From Cephalopachus bancanus (taxonomy: Eukaryota > Chordata > Mammalia > Primates > Tarsiidae): a stretch of DNA of 64,000 bases. Location: positions 1,488,001 to 1,552,000 of the forward strand of contig JAPVLO010000059.1 in assembly GCA_027257055.1 (NCBI GenBank), given 5' to 3'. Within the stretch, counting starts at the first letter, position 1; every line of letters starts with the position of its first letter. The notes beneath the pieces are model-generated. The model saw only the letters and a program-made list of their open reading frames with translations. It did no database searches and was not told the DNA's origin. Position numbers and translations under genes: made by a program. Shown here one piece after another: positions 1 to 12,485 of the stretch.

Positions 1-1740
1 GTGACAAAATCCCTGTGGAGTGCCAAAACCCAAAATAGCACCAGAGAGAGGTGAGCAAAGCATCCTGTGTCTGCCACACTGTATCTCCTGCCAGGGTCAG
101 CTTGAAGATGGGGAGGCTTCATTTTGCAGGAAAAAAGTAAGCTGGAAACCCCAACGGTATCCATAGCCACTATAGATGCCAGAAGTCGTTGATGAGGAAG
201 AGTCCTCCAGTCTTCACAGGCCCCAGTTCCAGTTTAGAAAGTTGCTGGAAGTTCACATGGCTACATTGCCCCAGAGTAGGAGTCCAGGTTGCACTCTCCC
301 CCACCCCCATGACCTAAGCTGCCACATGATGTCATCTTAAAACCAGAACCACCACTAGAGTACACCCTGACCTGGGAGCCAATAGCCACTGACTCTCTCC
401 ATTCTTGAGGTCCTGCTGTAATTTCACCACATTCACACAGGTGCCTAGAGCACCATGATCTTGGTTACATAAAGCCTAGGCCCAGTGGAATAACCAAGAC
501 TCTGATGTCCCAACCCACGTGCCACCCTCCACACTTACACATGAAAACTAGAAAATCTACCTAGTGGGAAAACCACTGAACAGCTGGCGAGCCTGCCACG
601 CCCATGTGAACCTGTGCTAAGCCTGAGAGCATGCACAGTGGTGCTCCTACCTCCCCAGAGGTATCACTTCACAACCAGCCTGCTCACCATGCCTAAACAT
701 ACCTAGTCTCAAAACCAACCCACTGCTCACATCCCTAGCAAGACTATGCTATCACCAACACAAAATCCCATTGCATATGCTACTGAAGCAATTGTAGATG
801 TTGCTGATGAGGATTACAGCTAAAGAAACTGCATGCTACGGAGTCCACCCGGAATCAAAGCCAATGTAACATAACCAGCTGACCTTCAAAGACCTAGCTA
901 CAGAGAAGTGTATCCCCTTACAAAAGCTTAGGAAATTAAAATGTTCCACAACATGTGCAGATGTCCATACAGGAATACAAGAAACATGAAAAGCAAGGAA
1001 ACATGATGTACCCAAAAGAACACAATAAATATCCAGGAACAGACCCCAAAGAAAAGAATATTTACAAAATGCCTGAAAAGGAGTTAATAAGATCTTTAAA
1101 AAACAACAAAATACCCTATAATACAAACAATTTAATAAAACTGGAAAAACAGTGCATACTATATATGAGAAATTCAACGGTGATAAATAATATTTTAAAA
1201 ACCCAGAAATCTTAGAACTGAAAAATTCAGTGAATGAAAAAAAATACAATTGAGATCTTCAACAACAGACTAGCTCAAGCAGAAGAAAGAATGTCTTAAT
1301 TTGAAAATAGGTCTTTTGAAATAATCGAATCAGAGGGGGAAAAAAGAGTTTTAAGAGATGGGAAAAGCCTACAAGACTTATGGGACACTATTAAGCAAAC
1401 AAGTATTTGCATTATAGGGGTATCAGAGGGAAATGGGATAAAGACACAAAAACCTATTTAACAAAATTAACTGAAAACTTTGCAAGTCTTGGGAGAGAAA
1501 TGAACATTCAAATTCAGGAACATCACAAATCCATAATTATATTCAACCCAAAAAGATTATCTCTGGGGCACATTATAATGAATCTACCAAAAGTCGAAGT
1601 CAAACAGAATTCTAAAAGCTGTAAGAGAGAGGCAACAAGTCATATATAAGGTAATCTCTGGTAGATTATCAGAAGATTTCTCAGCAGAAACTTGCAGACC
1701 AGGAGAAAATGGATGATATGTTTAAAGCACTGAAAGAGTG
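1..1740 (+). mobile_element. Old LINE-1 (L1M-type), 5' UTR and ORF1 region, truncated by window start
   Basis: The block from about 955 to 1735 reads as a degraded L1 ORF1. The bases before it fit an L1 5' UTR leading into that frame. The similarity fades after the segment around 1680 that encodes the end of the ORF1 C-terminal domain. ORF2 and the 3' UTR do not follow, so the copy is broken at both ends, and the 5' break or end lies outside the window. It is old, with many substitutions and several frame breaks. The assignment to an L1M class is from remembered family sequence; an exact subfamily is not claimed. Confidence 0.8.
955..1735 (+). pseudogene. Degenerate L1 ORF1 (RNA-binding chaperone) remnant
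   Basis: ORF1p coats L1 RNA in the retrotransposition particle. The N-terminal part lies at 955-1215 and contains the motif PKEHNKYPGTDPKEKNIY, typical of old L1 ORF1 starts. The coiled-coil region (about 1216-1390) has stops and frame changes; its translation still shows traces of a heptad-rich stretch. The RRM and C-terminal part lies at 1407-1649 with REMNIQIQEH and FNPKRLSLGHIIMNLPKV, the conserved core of L1 ORF1p. The last recognisable block, around 1660-1735, matches the region that follows it. Stops and shifts separate the three pieces, so no functional protein can be made. An antisense open frame at 836-1249 is a by-product. Confidence 0.85.
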
Positions 1741-1880
1741 TGACATTGCTGACACATTAAAATTTAATTTTTGGCTTCTAGAACTATAGGAAAATAAATT
1801 TCTTTTGTTTTAAATCTCCCATCTTGTAATAATTTGTTGCTGCAGTGCCAGAAAAAACTAATTCATGTGGCTACTTTGGA

Positions 1881-2835
1881 CGGAGTGGTCAGGAATGCCT
1901 TCTCAGATGAAGTAACACTGAAGCGAATATATAAATGACAAGAAGGATCCTCCCGATGAAGACTCTGGGAAAGAATATTTCTAGCAGAAGGAACAGCCAG
2001 TACAAAGACCCTGAGACAGAAAGAAGCTTGGCTTTTCTAAGACATAGAAGAAAAATCAATGTGATAGGAATGTACTGTGAAGGGGAAAGACTTGTTGAAA
2101 GTGAAGTTTGAAGTATAGGAAAGAAATAGATTATATAAAGTTTCAAAAAGGTAGGGAAAGAAGTTTAGATTTTCTTCTAAGTATGCAGGGGTGCCACTGT
2201 AGGTTTTATAGAAGAGACTGATGTGTTCACTTTACATTTTTAAAAGCTCACTCTAACTGCTTATGGAGATAGGACTGAGAGGGGCAAGAAATCATTTAGG
2301 ATGTCATTACAGAGTCTAAATGGAAGGTGTTCCTGATTTAAATTAAAGTAGTTAAAGAGAAAGGGAAGAGATAGTGAATGGATTATAAAATAAATTCAAT
2401 GGAAATTGTTTCTCAATTAGATGTGGTAAGGGTATGTGAGAGAAAATTTGGCTTGAACCACTGGAAGGTGATAGTGCTGTTTGCTGAAATGAAGAAGGAG
2501 TAAGTTGGGAAAGAAAACTGGGAGACGTTTCTTAGTCATACTAAGTTTGAAATACTTATGGACTTCCAAATCTGAGATTAAGGAATAAATCTGGATTTGG
2601 AGATATAAAATGTGGGAGTCATTGACATATAAGTATTTAAAGTATGGGTCTTGGTAAGATCACTGTGTATATGGGGAGCATACATAGAAAGGTAAAGGAG
2701 CCCAGGACTCTGAGGTACCAGTACTGAAAGATCAGGAGAGGAGGAGTCAGTGAGGGAATGTGAGACAGAGTGGCAAACACTAAGAGGAAAACAAGGAGAA
2801 TGTGATGTCTCAGAACCTAAGAGAAGGGAGGACAC
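1881..2835 (+). repeat. Old mammalian interspersed repeat, family not assigned (copy 1, longest)
   Basis: The sequence follows a characteristic old-repeat phrase order: a 'gaatgccttctcagatgaagtaac' type start, then a 'cagtacaaagaccctgagac' type block, 'agctcactctaactgc', and a 'tggagatataaaatgtgggagtc' type block at about 2598-2625. The same order recurs in fragments elsewhere in this window (11920, 32125, 33785, 35895, 39800, 53165, 58900, 62765). I recognise it as dispersed mammalian repeat DNA but cannot name the family with confidence. It has no open frame of note. Confidence 0.6.
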
Positions 2836-2910
2836 CTAAAGAAGAAGTCATCGGCCATATCAAAATTAGTTTTTCTTGCTAGGTAAAATATGCATTTTCA
2901 CTGGGGAGTC

Positions 2911-2951
2911 AGTTTCAGGCCAGTAGATTTTAGTTTCAGGCCAGTAGATTT
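2911..2951. repeat. Perfect 21-bp tandem duplication
   Basis: The 20-base string AGTTTCAGGCCAGTAGATTT occurs at 2911-2930 and again at 2932-2951 with one T between. This gives two tandem copies of a 21-bp unit without mismatch, so the duplication is recent compared with the surrounding old repeat. Confidence 0.95.
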
Positions 2952-4204
2952 CCTGTCAGCTGCCATCTCATATATTTGGTAGTGGCTCCCTAGGGTTCTC
3001 TGACAAAATAGGATTCCAGTGTCTTGCCTGGACCTAGCAGGAAAGCCATGATTAGTTGGTGATACCTGTGTGAAAAGTTTGACAAGCATTCTGTGTATTT
3101 TATGACCCTGCCTAATCTAGAGGAAAAACATGAGTTAGGGTCATTTCAGGGGCTTTTGTTGGTTACAAGGAGCTAAACTGTGACTACAGTTATCCATCAA
3201 ATCACATTATATAGGCCAAATCCATCCACATATAAGGCCTATCCTGTTGCGGATACAGGACTAGATACAGGACTGTCTCTGGAAGAGGCAGATACAGAGA
3301 GAAGCAAGAAGTGGGGGGTGTGATTTAAACATCAGTGAGGCATCAGGGGCTTTGAAGTCTGACATCTAGTTTCAACTCTAAACTCTATCATTTACTATGA
3401 GGATAGAGGTAAGTTCACCTAACTGTTCTTACTCTAATTTCCTCACCTGCTGAGTGACATTAATGAATTTGGGAGGCCATGGCATCATATAAGGCTGAGA
3501 CTCCTGGGAACACTAAAGAAAAATCTACTTATTGAGGTACCAGGTTGACACCTTTAATTTTGATTTGCTATGACATTGTGAAAGGTCTATACCTCTAAGG
3601 TTATAGCACCCTCCTTGAAGACTGTCTTACACATGATACAGGCTACCAATAAATGATCACATTCTCTTGGATCACAGTGGTACTGATTTTGTGCTATCGA
3701 GACACACTGAATACTCAGGATTTGTTAGATGATAATCCCTTATAAAAGGTTTTGTAAGGAATAACAAAAAAAGTATGCTATTACAAGTTTTTCGTGCTCC
3801 CAACTTTTAAAGATAATATCACATTGACACTACTCAGTTATTGGATATTTTTTGGACACATCAGAGTAATGGTTAGGCAGGCTGAGTTGAAGAAGTTAAG
3901 AGAAGGGAAAACATTTCTCTTACACAAGTAAGGATATGGATCAATGTACTTGGGGAGAAAACTATTTAGGGAGCTGGAGGAAGGGGTTAAAAAGAAAGAG
4001 AAAGTGAGAGACTGACTGATGTGGGCTGAACTGCTTGAAGATAGAAGAAATCACTGAACAGCTACCATGAAGAAATGAACTTTGGAAAAAGGGAGATGTG
4101 TCTACAAAGCTCTTTGGGAAGATTGCATTTTGTATGGTGCAAATCCTCCTTGCTACCTCTTGAAGAGACATTCAATAAAACATATACATTGCTTTTCAAG
4201 ATAT

Positions 4205-4266
4205 TTGAGAGAGAGGAGGAGAGTGAGGGGGAGGGGGAGAGACTGAAAGAGAGAGTGTGTGTGTGT
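4205..4266. repeat. Purine-rich (GA)n tract ending in (GT)n
   Basis: A run of GAGAGAGGAGGAGAGTGAGG-type sequence is followed by GAGAGAGTGTGTGTGTG. It is low-complexity DNA, capable of forming triplex on paper, and has no coding meaning. Confidence 0.8.
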
Positions 4267-4445
4267 TGATGACAAAATGTCTTCATACCCATCTTATGAT
4301 TTGATCTTCATCTCACATATCTGGGATAAACACTCACCAGGTTTTAGTTTTCAATGGTTTTCCACCCAAAAAAGAAGAAAAGGAGTCCTGACCTGTGTTA
4401 TTGAGTTGAGAATTAGCAGAGCTGTACAGAAAACCTAAGATCAGT

Positions 4446-4556
4446 GTGTGTTTTCCTCCCTCCTTCTGGTCCTCTCATTCTTTCTCCCCTTCTCTTATTC
4501 CCTTTCCGCTGCTTCTCTCTGTTCCACCCTTCCTCCTTCTTATTTTCTCTCAATGT
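4446..4556. repeat. Pyrimidine-rich low-complexity tract
   Basis: The plus strand is almost entirely C and T with many TCC/TTC/CTTT units for about 100 bases. No gene signal is associated with it. Confidence 0.8.
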
Positions 4557-6204
4557 ATTGATGCTAGCAGTAAACTGCAGTCATGAGACTTTCCCCAACC
4601 TGCCTTCAAGCTTTTAGTTGAAAAGTTTTGAGTCCCAAAGAGTCCAAAGCAGCATCTCCTGAGAAACGAGAAGGCCTATGTGTGGTGTTCAAAAATGTGA
4701 AGACCCCAGAGGACTTACATTTTCTGTTTTCAGAGGAAAGACTCATGAATAGCAGTCTGTATGGTTATGTGTGCGTCTGGGCACTTTGCCTCCTGCAGGC
4801 AAAGGATCCAGACTGCTTGGGGATTTGAGAACTCGCCTGGGCCAAGCAGAGTTTTAATAACCAAAGGATAGGAGGCCGTCTGACAGGTTCCTGTGCTGCC
4901 ACCTCACACTGGATTACACACTCAGGCCTGAGAGTGTGGCCGGCTGCAGTCCCCTAGGGCCATATTCCTGCTTGCTTCCTCCTTCCTTGGGTTGCTCAAA
5001 GAGCCCATTTGTGTGTAGTTTGGCTAAGAAAAATCCTGTTGCTTTCCAAGTGGATGCTTTGTTTGTTTCTGTTACAAAACATCTGAAAAATCAGCATTTC
5101 CCACTCAGCATCGAGCCAAAATTGACTGCTGTCTCTATATAATAAAGCAGCATGTTTTGCTGCTCTCTTCTAATTGGAAGACAGAAAGTCTCAACAGACA
5201 GAAAGAACGTGTTTATTGATCCAGCTTCATCCCAGAAACTGGACTGCACCACAGGGAATGAGCAGAGAGAAAGAGAGAGAGGGCCGACTTTAAATACTTT
5301 GCAAATGCTCCTTAGCAGTATTAATGAGCAGTAGACTGTGAGGTGCATTAAGACCTCATGTGATGGAGTAAATGAAGGCAGAGCGCACTGTTTTGTAATG
5401 AACTGAAGATTTGGTGGTAAGTGGAAATACTCATTCCTGAGTTGCCTGTCTTCTCTTGCTGATCTGGAAATATAGTGGTTCCCAAAATGCAGAGATAATA
5501 AAGTGCTTATGAATGCAGGAATAAGCCTTGTATGCTTGCAGGAGAAAACAGAAATTCTTCAGTTCAGTTTCAAAAGCAGCAGTAGAGAGGTAGAATCCCT
5601 GGTGGCACAGCTGGGCAGAAACTAACAGGAGGCTTGCTCCTGGCGCTTGGCATGCATCTGAATCACCTCTACTTTCCCTTACCCGGTTTCCTACTCTCCT
5701 CAGCCTTGTTATAGCAAAGTAGGCCTGCGATTGACTGGGCCTGGCCTTCAGGGTTCCTCTGTTGGCCCCTTGATCATTTCCCAGCCCAGAAGGAGTTAGC
5801 AGAGACTCAGGAGTGTGTTGCTAAAGAATATATAGAGCCCAGCCTTCTGCAGAACCTACTGCCATCTTGTCTGGCAACCTGTGGAAAGCAGAGGGCACAC
5901 CTACTGCTTGCTTGGATCCTGGCCTTGGGGGCCTGCGGCTCCCCCTGCCTGTTACAGCTGCCTTTTTATTTGCTGTGCCTGGCACCATCAAGTTGTCATC
6001 CTTGCAGACAAACTCCGCAGTGGGGGGGGCAGGGGCAGAGGGCCCCCTCCAGCTGCAGAGTGATGGCTACAAGATCTAATCTTCATTCTCACCCAGAACA
6101 TGGGCAACCTGATCGACCCTGAACTTCACAGCCACCGTTAAGGGGCTTCTTTTCTCTTCTGAAGCTGTCCCTGGTTCCTGACAACAATAAGAGCCAAGGA
6201 TCCG

Positions 6205-6410
6205 AGGAAATTTGAGAGAGAGTAAAATCAGCATGAGGCATGGAAGGCTTTGATTCTGGCAGATCCAGGTTCCAATCTCAATTCTGCTGCTTGCTACCAG
6301 TACTGTGGGCAAGTTCACCTGGCCTTCCTCAGCCTTAGTTCCTCAGACCTAAAGTGGGGATGATAACAATTCATAACACTAAGGGAAGCTTAACTCATAC
6401 GGCCCATTAA
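6205..6410 (+). mobile_element. MIR SINE remnant
   Basis: It contains the MIR core order: a 'gctttgattctggcagatccaggttc' type stretch, then a 'tgctgcttgctaccag...gtgggcaagttcacctgg' stretch, then 'cctcagacctaaagtgggga'. This matches the tRNA-derived MIR core and its 3' part at old-repeat divergence. Confidence 0.75.
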
Positions 6411-6689
6411 AGCCTTTAAGCACAGAACCTGACAGAAACCACATGTTGAAATCTGTTCCTTCCATCTATCCCTCACCACTGATTTTGGTCACTGAGCACT
6501 TACTGGGCATTCTGTAAATGCTTAAACAATTAAAAGGCAGATGATTTGCATGAATCAATGAATGTCTAATTTAAGGACACTGAGAAGTCAGGCTAAATAT
6601 TGTAATGGATTAAGCACTGAACTGAATGATAGAAGATCTGGTTTTGAGTTCTCGCCCTGTTATTTAGCTCAAGGAACCCCAAGAGAAAT

Positions 6690-7705
6690 TTGATGGTACA
6701 AATATTTATTCAGCTTTATTTTTTCTCATGTTTTTAATACAGCAAAAAAAGTAGCATTTTAATAATCTTAAGGGCACGATTCAATGGCATTGGGTACTTT
6801 CATAATGTTTTACAATCATCTCCACGTTCTATTTCCAAAACTTTTTCATTGACACTAATAGAATCTCTGTATCCATTAAGCAATAACTGTACATTCTTCC
6901 CCACTATCCCAGACCCTGGTAATCTCTCTTTTATGTTCTTTCCCTATAAATTGACCTGATCTAGATATTGCCTTTAAATGGAATCATATAATATTTGTCC
7001 TTTTGTGTCTGGCATATTTCATTTAGCATAATGTTTTCAAAATTCATCCATGTCATAGCATGTTTCAGAACTTCATTTCCTTTTATGGTTGAATAACCAT
7101 TGTGTGTATTATTCTGTTTATCCGTTTATCCGTTGCTGGACACTTGGGTTGTTTCCATCTTTTGGCTATATAATAATGCTGCAATGAATATTGGCATGCA
7201 AATATCTACCTGTTTGAGTCCTGCTTTTAGTTATTTCAGCTATATACCTACAAATAGAATTACCTGGTCATGTAGTAATTTTTTGTTTAACTTTTTGAAG
7301 AATAGCCAAGCCCTTTTCCACAGTGGCTGCACTATTTTGCATTCCCACCAGCAATGGACAGGAGTTCCGTTTTCTCTACACTCTAGCCAACATTTCTTAT
7401 TGTTTGCCTTTTTTATTTTAGCCATCCTAGTAGTTGTGAAGTGGTAACTCATGGGATTTTGATTTGTATTTCTCTAATAACTGGTTACGTTGAACTATCT
7501 TTTCATGTGTGTATTGGTCATTTGCGTATGACTTTAGGGAAATGTCTATTCAAGTCTTTTGCCCAAGTTTTAAAATTGAATTGTCTTCCTGTTGTTGAGG
7601 TGTAGAAGTTCTTTATATATTTTGATATCAAACCCTTAACCAGACATATTACTTGCAAATACTTTCTCTCATTCTATAGGTTGTCTTTTCACTTTATTTA
7701 GCTTG
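6690..7705 (-). mobile_element. Old L1 3' UTR fragment, antisense
   Basis: The plus strand carries the familiar antisense L1M 3' region. It includes TGGACACTTGGGTTGTTTCC near 7136, ATAATGCTGCAATGAATATT near 7172, and CATTCCCACCAGCAATG near 7339. The element therefore runs on the minus strand with its 3' end near 6690. The open frames at 7100-7447 (+) and 7240-7452 (-) lie inside it and are not genes. Confidence 0.85.
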
Positions 7706-8975
7706 TTTTTAAATTAAACATTACAGACACACATATATGAGTATGACTTAAAGTTGTGAGTGTAATTCCTCAATCCAAAGACCAAAATCAACCTTTAACT
7801 GTTTATCTGCCCTCTCCAGTGTATTGTCTGTCCCTCAAGATTAAATGGCAGAAAACTTCTCAACACAAGACATGTGTGACTTGATAGAATCATACTTCTA
7901 CAGTTGGCTAGCTTCCAGGGATCAAGAAGCATTTCTTGCTGCAAATATTTTGTTATACTAAGTTTTAGTCTAAACTGATTAGGCCCAGCATTGAACTCAC
8001 CACAGACCTGTGCTTTATTCCCATGGTACAGTCGTGGAGGGAGAGAGTGAAATGACCTAATCGGATAGATTTCTAACATGACTGAAATCTAAATAACCAG
8101 ACAACAAGAGGGATATCCTGACCTAAAAATTAGCCTGTATTTGAACATAGCTTCATGTTTATTTGCATTGATGTTTCAGAATCCCAAGGGAGAATCTCCT
8201 AAAATTTTTATGATCTCTGCGTCAACTATCAAACACGATTTCTCCCTCCTCACTCTGATAAGAGACAATGGGCACAACCCCTTCTGGGAAATTTCTCAGT
8301 GCCCAAAAGACTGGAAAAGGAGGGTAAAGGACATTAGAGTCATTTTGCCCTTGTCGATATTCCTCGCTTCTACTCTTAACACTTTTGTATCTAAAGAAGA
8401 AATGATCAGATCTGGGAGGAGGAGAAAAACCAGTAAGAAATTAAAAAATTCCAGTTCAGTCAGCTTTAAGGAGAGGCGGTCTTACTGCCAAAGTAGAGAG
8501 CACATGCATTTTCGAGTATGGGCAGTCCAGTGGACAGGAGAAACATGAGGCTTCGGCTTCAGGGATTCCAGTGACACTCCTGGCCAGAAGGGCAAAGGCT
8601 CCTGCTCTAACATGCAGCAGAGAAAAATACTATAACTCAATACCTTGTTAGCCCAGGCAGGGGCTTGGTGACACAAAGGAAAAGACAAACTCTTCTCACC
8701 AGGGAGCTTCATAGTACCAGGCCAAGGGCAGCTAGATGCTCCAAAGCCTAGGAGGCAAATTCAAGAATGTTTCTGCTAAGTGTGGAAAAGGAGGTTCCCC
8801 TTAGCAGGAGACCTTGGGCTGGTGCTTTGAGGAAGCTTCTTGTCAGAAAGGACCAGAGGCTACTTTCAGTAAAACATAAAAATAAAAATAAAAAAATTAT
8901 TTAGTATCTACAGAAGCATAAGAAATTGAAGCACTTGCCTGAGAGCCTATTTGATGGTCTACTGGTACAGAGAGA
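7706..8975. other. No gene or clear repeat
   Basis: A 135-codon open frame at 8141-8548 (+) lies here. Its translation has no recognised domain, a random-looking composition and no neighbouring repeat or gene context, so I treat it as chance. No transcription unit is visible. Confidence 0.5.
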
Positions 8976-9002
8976 TTAGATAGATGGATGGATGGATGGA
9001 TG

Positions 9003-9047
<45 letters not shown>
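8976..9047. repeat. Compound (GATG)n-(GATA)n microsatellite
   Basis: Four to five GGAT/GATG units are followed by about eleven GATA units without interruption. Pure tetranucleotide runs of this length are usually length-polymorphic. Confidence 0.95.
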
Positions 9048-9861
9048 AGATGGTGATGAAGGAGAGGCATTGGCTTCCAACCCCTTTGCTGTAGGATGCT
9101 ATTTCTTTGCCCAAATGTGATGCCAGGGGCTGCCTGCATGATAGGTGCTAAGTGCCAGGTGACAGCAGAAGTAGCATGATCTATTTTTTTTTTTTACCCC
9201 TCTGCCTTGCCAGATGCCCACAAAGGGAGATCTCCCTTAGCCCATAAACAACCAAGACTAATAGAATATCTTTGGCAAAGGTGGTTGGGAGAAATCACTG
9301 TGATCTCAAGTATCAGACTCTACGAAGGGACCAGTTCTCTTGTTATACAAGCAAAATGTTGGCAGGATACAGAGGGGAAAAGATACATGGAAAAACACAT
9401 ACTTTTGGCAGGGGGTGGGAATCCCCAGTTGAGTCCAATTTTTTTGTCTCTGGAAGAATTTTTCTGTTCTAATTCAGTTTCCAATTAGCAGACATTTGAG
9501 ATGCTGCTTTTCCTACCAGAAAAATGAGGATAATAAGAACTGCTTCAGGCACAGAAGAAAGCATGCTGAGGACCAGGGAAAGAAATGATCACTTTGTTCA
9601 TGCCTGACTGATCTTCCTCTGGCCTTGTGGCATCAGGGTCATAGGGTGGGTAGAGCATGTAAAGACCTCTGAAGTCATTCATTCCCCAGGCATGTCTTTC
9701 AAGCCCTGGTAAAGTCAGTATGTCCTTTCGTTCCCCTGTGAAAAGCACCAGGTCCCCGTAGTTGGCAGCTAGAATTAGTCATGAGTCAGCATAGAACTGT
9801 GGTTAGTGACTCAGGCTCCCAAGACAAACTTCTCTGTGTCTTGATTTCCTTGTGTCCTGCT
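9048..9861. other. No gene or well-preserved repeat
   Basis: Only a T-run at 9184-9195 and short chance frames (9207-9488, 9272-9472, 9545-9748) are seen. None has a recognisable domain. Confidence 0.5.
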
Positions 9862-10075
9862 AGTGTAGCCCAGAAGTTAGTAGTGAAGGCTCAGAGCTGG
9901 AGTATCTGAATTTGAATACTTTGTTTACTAACTGTGTGACCATAGACAAAATTGACTTACTCACTCTGGGCAACACGTTTCACATCTGTAAAAAGGGGGT
10001 CATAATAGTACTGACCTTGAAGAGGAGTAGGAAGCCTCACATGAGCTAATCCAGGGAAAGTGTTGGAACAGGCAG
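9862..10075 (+). mobile_element. MIR SINE remnant
   Basis: The order is 'agtagtgaaggctcagagctgg', then 'tttactaactgtgtgaccatagacaa', 'cacatctgtaaaaagggggtcataatagta', then 'cacatgagctaatcc'. This is the MIR tRNA-related part, core and 3' part in the sense direction. Confidence 0.85.
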
Positions 10076-10079
10076 GACT

Positions 10080-10525
10080 AACTGCCTGTCTTCCCTTCAG
10101 CCTTGCCTTGCCTTCTCTTGACCTGTCCCCCTGTACTCTGGCCACTCCCACCTTTTTTCAGATTTTGCAACAGGCTAGGATTTCTCCTGTCAAGGACCCC
10201 TCCTCCTCGAACTGTACCTCCACCTGTTCCCCCTGCCAGCAGCACTTTTCCTTAACACTCAACTCCATCTTTGCCTTCAGCTCTTAGCTCCTTCAGCACC
10301 CTTGGGAAGCTTCTGCATGCCTCCTAGACAGGACCAAGAACCCCTAGTACCGTGTGTTTCCCTTTATACCTTTTATCATCATCTAAATAATTTAGTCGAT
10401 CGACAGGCTACCATATATTAGATGTCAGAATGTAAACTGACTTCATTACATTTATATCCTCAACACTTCGTAAGTTGCATGTATTAGACATTTGTTGACT
10501 GAATTAATAAATGAATGGAGAAATG
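10080..10525 (+). mobile_element. L2 LINE 3'-end fragment
   Basis: The region ends in the L2 signature of a 'catgtattagacatttgttgactgaattaataaatgaatgg' type stretch. It is preceded by a pyrimidine-rich part resembling the L2 3' region. The divergence is that of an old mammalian repeat. Confidence 0.65.
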
Positions 10526-10744
10526 CACAATCCCTTGAGCCTTTTCCTTCTACCATCCTGCCTAAGAATGAGAATTATATTAACACGGGGGTAAGCTTGA
10601 TCCACTCTGATTTTTTTGCAAAGACAAGTATTGGCATTAGTGGTGTTATACCATTAGGAATAAGATACTAATGGCACTCTGAGGCACAGGAAAATGTGCA
10701 TGTGTCTTTGAACCTGCAGGTAACAGGTGTTCTAGGATTTGAGG

Positions 10745-10965
10745 AGGCAGTGGGATGGAGTAACTAAGAATGTGGGCTTTTCAGTCAGTCTGCCTGGCTG
10801 GAACCGGCTTCAGCCTCACTAGTTATGTGATCTTGAGCAAAATATTTGCCTTATTTGTCCTAATTTATAACACCCTAGTTATGTAAATTAAAAAATGACA
10901 TCATGTTTGCAAAATGCCATACACATAATATGTCCTCCATAAAGGCTAATAATTATTTTTTAAAA
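10745..10965 (+). mobile_element. MIR SINE remnant
   Basis: It contains 'agaatgtgggcttttcagtcagtctgcctggc' followed by 'tcactagttatgtgatcttgagcaaa' and ends with 'ccatacacataatatgtcctccataaa'. These match successive MIR segments in the sense orientation. Confidence 0.85.
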
Positions 10966-11919
10966 TCCAGATATCATTTTTCAGACACTGTAACCAAGTT
11001 CTAGGAACTAAAAAAAAAAAAAAAAATCTTGCTTTTCTGAATGCTGGCCCCCTTTAATGTGGCAGAATCCCAACTCTAAGTGGAAGTGTAATCAACGGAG
11101 TCATTTAAATTTATATGTGCTCAAGATATCTTCACTGATGTTAATTCAAGTGTTTATGCTTGCTTAAGGTATGTTTGCATTAGCCACTGGGGGGAAAAAA
11201 TGTAAAATTCACATAGTACATTTGAAAGGGCAGACTTTAGTGTCCAGAGCCTTATGGAATGTGCACATAAAATTTCAGCACAGTGCATATACATGGTGAC
11301 TCAAGTGCATTGCTGAAATGCATATGTACATCTTCATACAGTGCAATTCCCTCCAGGGTTGCGCAACTAAGCCCATATCAATCATCGTCTGCCAGGACAT
11401 TTGGCTAAAGGACTGGATGTTTCAAACTATGGGGCACTCTGAAAAGGTATTGTTTTCTTTCTGTCAATATCAGCAGCCCTTCAGTCTATTATTAGTGAAA
11501 GTATCCTCCATTGCCTCTTCATCACCATCTCTGTTTTCTACAGAAAACATCCTCATTTACCCAGTTTTCTAATGATTAGTATGCAACCCAAAAAGGAGGA
11601 GCTCTGCCAGCCTCTGCCCTACCAGGAAACCTGCCAGCATTTGCTTATTCGTGAGTGGAGACTGCAGGGTAGCTGGTGGTGCTCTCTCTGACTAATTGCA
11701 CCCTAGAATCACCTGAGCCAAAAGAGTGTCTGGATGGTGCCTAGGAAGACTAATGTTCAGTGGAGCTGTGAGCATTCCATATTAGCCTGCCATTGGTGGT
11801 GCATGATAAGCAAAGTTTTTGATTAATTGCTTCTTATGCCACATTTATGTATGAATTAAATGCTATGGCATGGGAAGGTCTTTTGATGGAGAAATTACTC
11901 AGCTTTCCCAAGCTCATTT
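10966..11919. other. No gene; includes an 18-base A-run and an AT-rich TAAT-rich stretch
   Basis: An A-run lies near 11011-11028. At about 11810-11870 is a stretch with several TAAT/ATTA and GATAA words (GATAAGC, GATTAATTGC, GAATTAAATGC). These could be transcription-factor sites but are also expected by chance in AT-rich DNA. Confidence 0.4.
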
Positions 11920-12485
11920 ACTCCAAAAGTATGTACTGAGTATCAACTATGTGCAGGGACTATTCTAGGCTCTGATTACTCAGTGATGACCGAGTTAAGC
12001 CTGATCTCTGCTCCCAAAGGGCTTATACTCTAAAGGGGGAGGGGAAGAATAAGTAACCGAAATAAGTAAACTAAAAGATAATTTTATGTGTGGAACATGC
12101 TAAGCATTCAAAGAAACTGGGTGATACATGAGAGTCACCAAGACTATGAGTAACTACATTGGGTGACCAGACTCATGTGGGAGGAATGAGCCAATAATGA
12201 GAGGATCTGGGAAATGAGCATTCCAAGTAGGGAAAGCAAGTTCAAAGACTTTGAAGAAAAAGAAAAACTTGGCCCTGTGAGAGAGACCTGGAAGCTACCA
12301 CTGTGGCTGCTATGCAATGAGCAAGAGGGAGGCAGCCATGGGCCAGATCATGCAGATCCTTATTGGCCTCATTCAAGAGTCTAGACTAGATCCTGAGGTG
12401 GGGAAACCTTTTTAGGTTTTGATTAGGGTATAACATGCCTGACTGAAATTCTTAAGAGACCACTCTGGCTGCTGTAATATCCCGA
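11920..12485 (+). repeat. Old interspersed repeat, unassigned family (copy 2)
   Basis: It begins with 'actgagtatcaactatgtgcagggac' and passes through 'agggcttatactctaaaggg', 'gaaatgagcattccaagtagg' and 'cagatcatgcagatcctt'. It ends with 'gagaccactctggctgctgt'. This phrase order is shared with the other copies listed and marks the head and centre of the same repeat. Confidence 0.65.

Larger units (their letters stand above)
2836..6204. other. No gene; mostly unique-looking sequence
   Basis: No coding exon, RNA gene or well-preserved repeat was recognised. It includes a small 12-bp tandem duplication (GATACAGGACT units, about 3251-3274), a purine-rich low-complexity tract and a pyrimidine-rich tract (listed separately). 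Short open frames at 4628-4828, 4936-5142 and 5867-6079 show no known motif and no splice-site framing that I can support. Confidence 0.5.

Noticed and set aside
836..1249. 137-codon minus-strand frame
   Set aside because: Antisense of an old L1 5' UTR/ORF1; AT-rich composition gives a hydrophobic Phe/Leu-rich translation by chance.
4205..4266. Purine tract as a coding Glu-rich domain (4075-4269 frame)
   Set aside because: Low-complexity GA repeat; the frame has no other support.
8141..8548. 135-codon frame outside recognised repeats
   Set aside because: No domain, no signal peptide, no exon borders, and within expectation for 64 kb of random AT-rich DNA.
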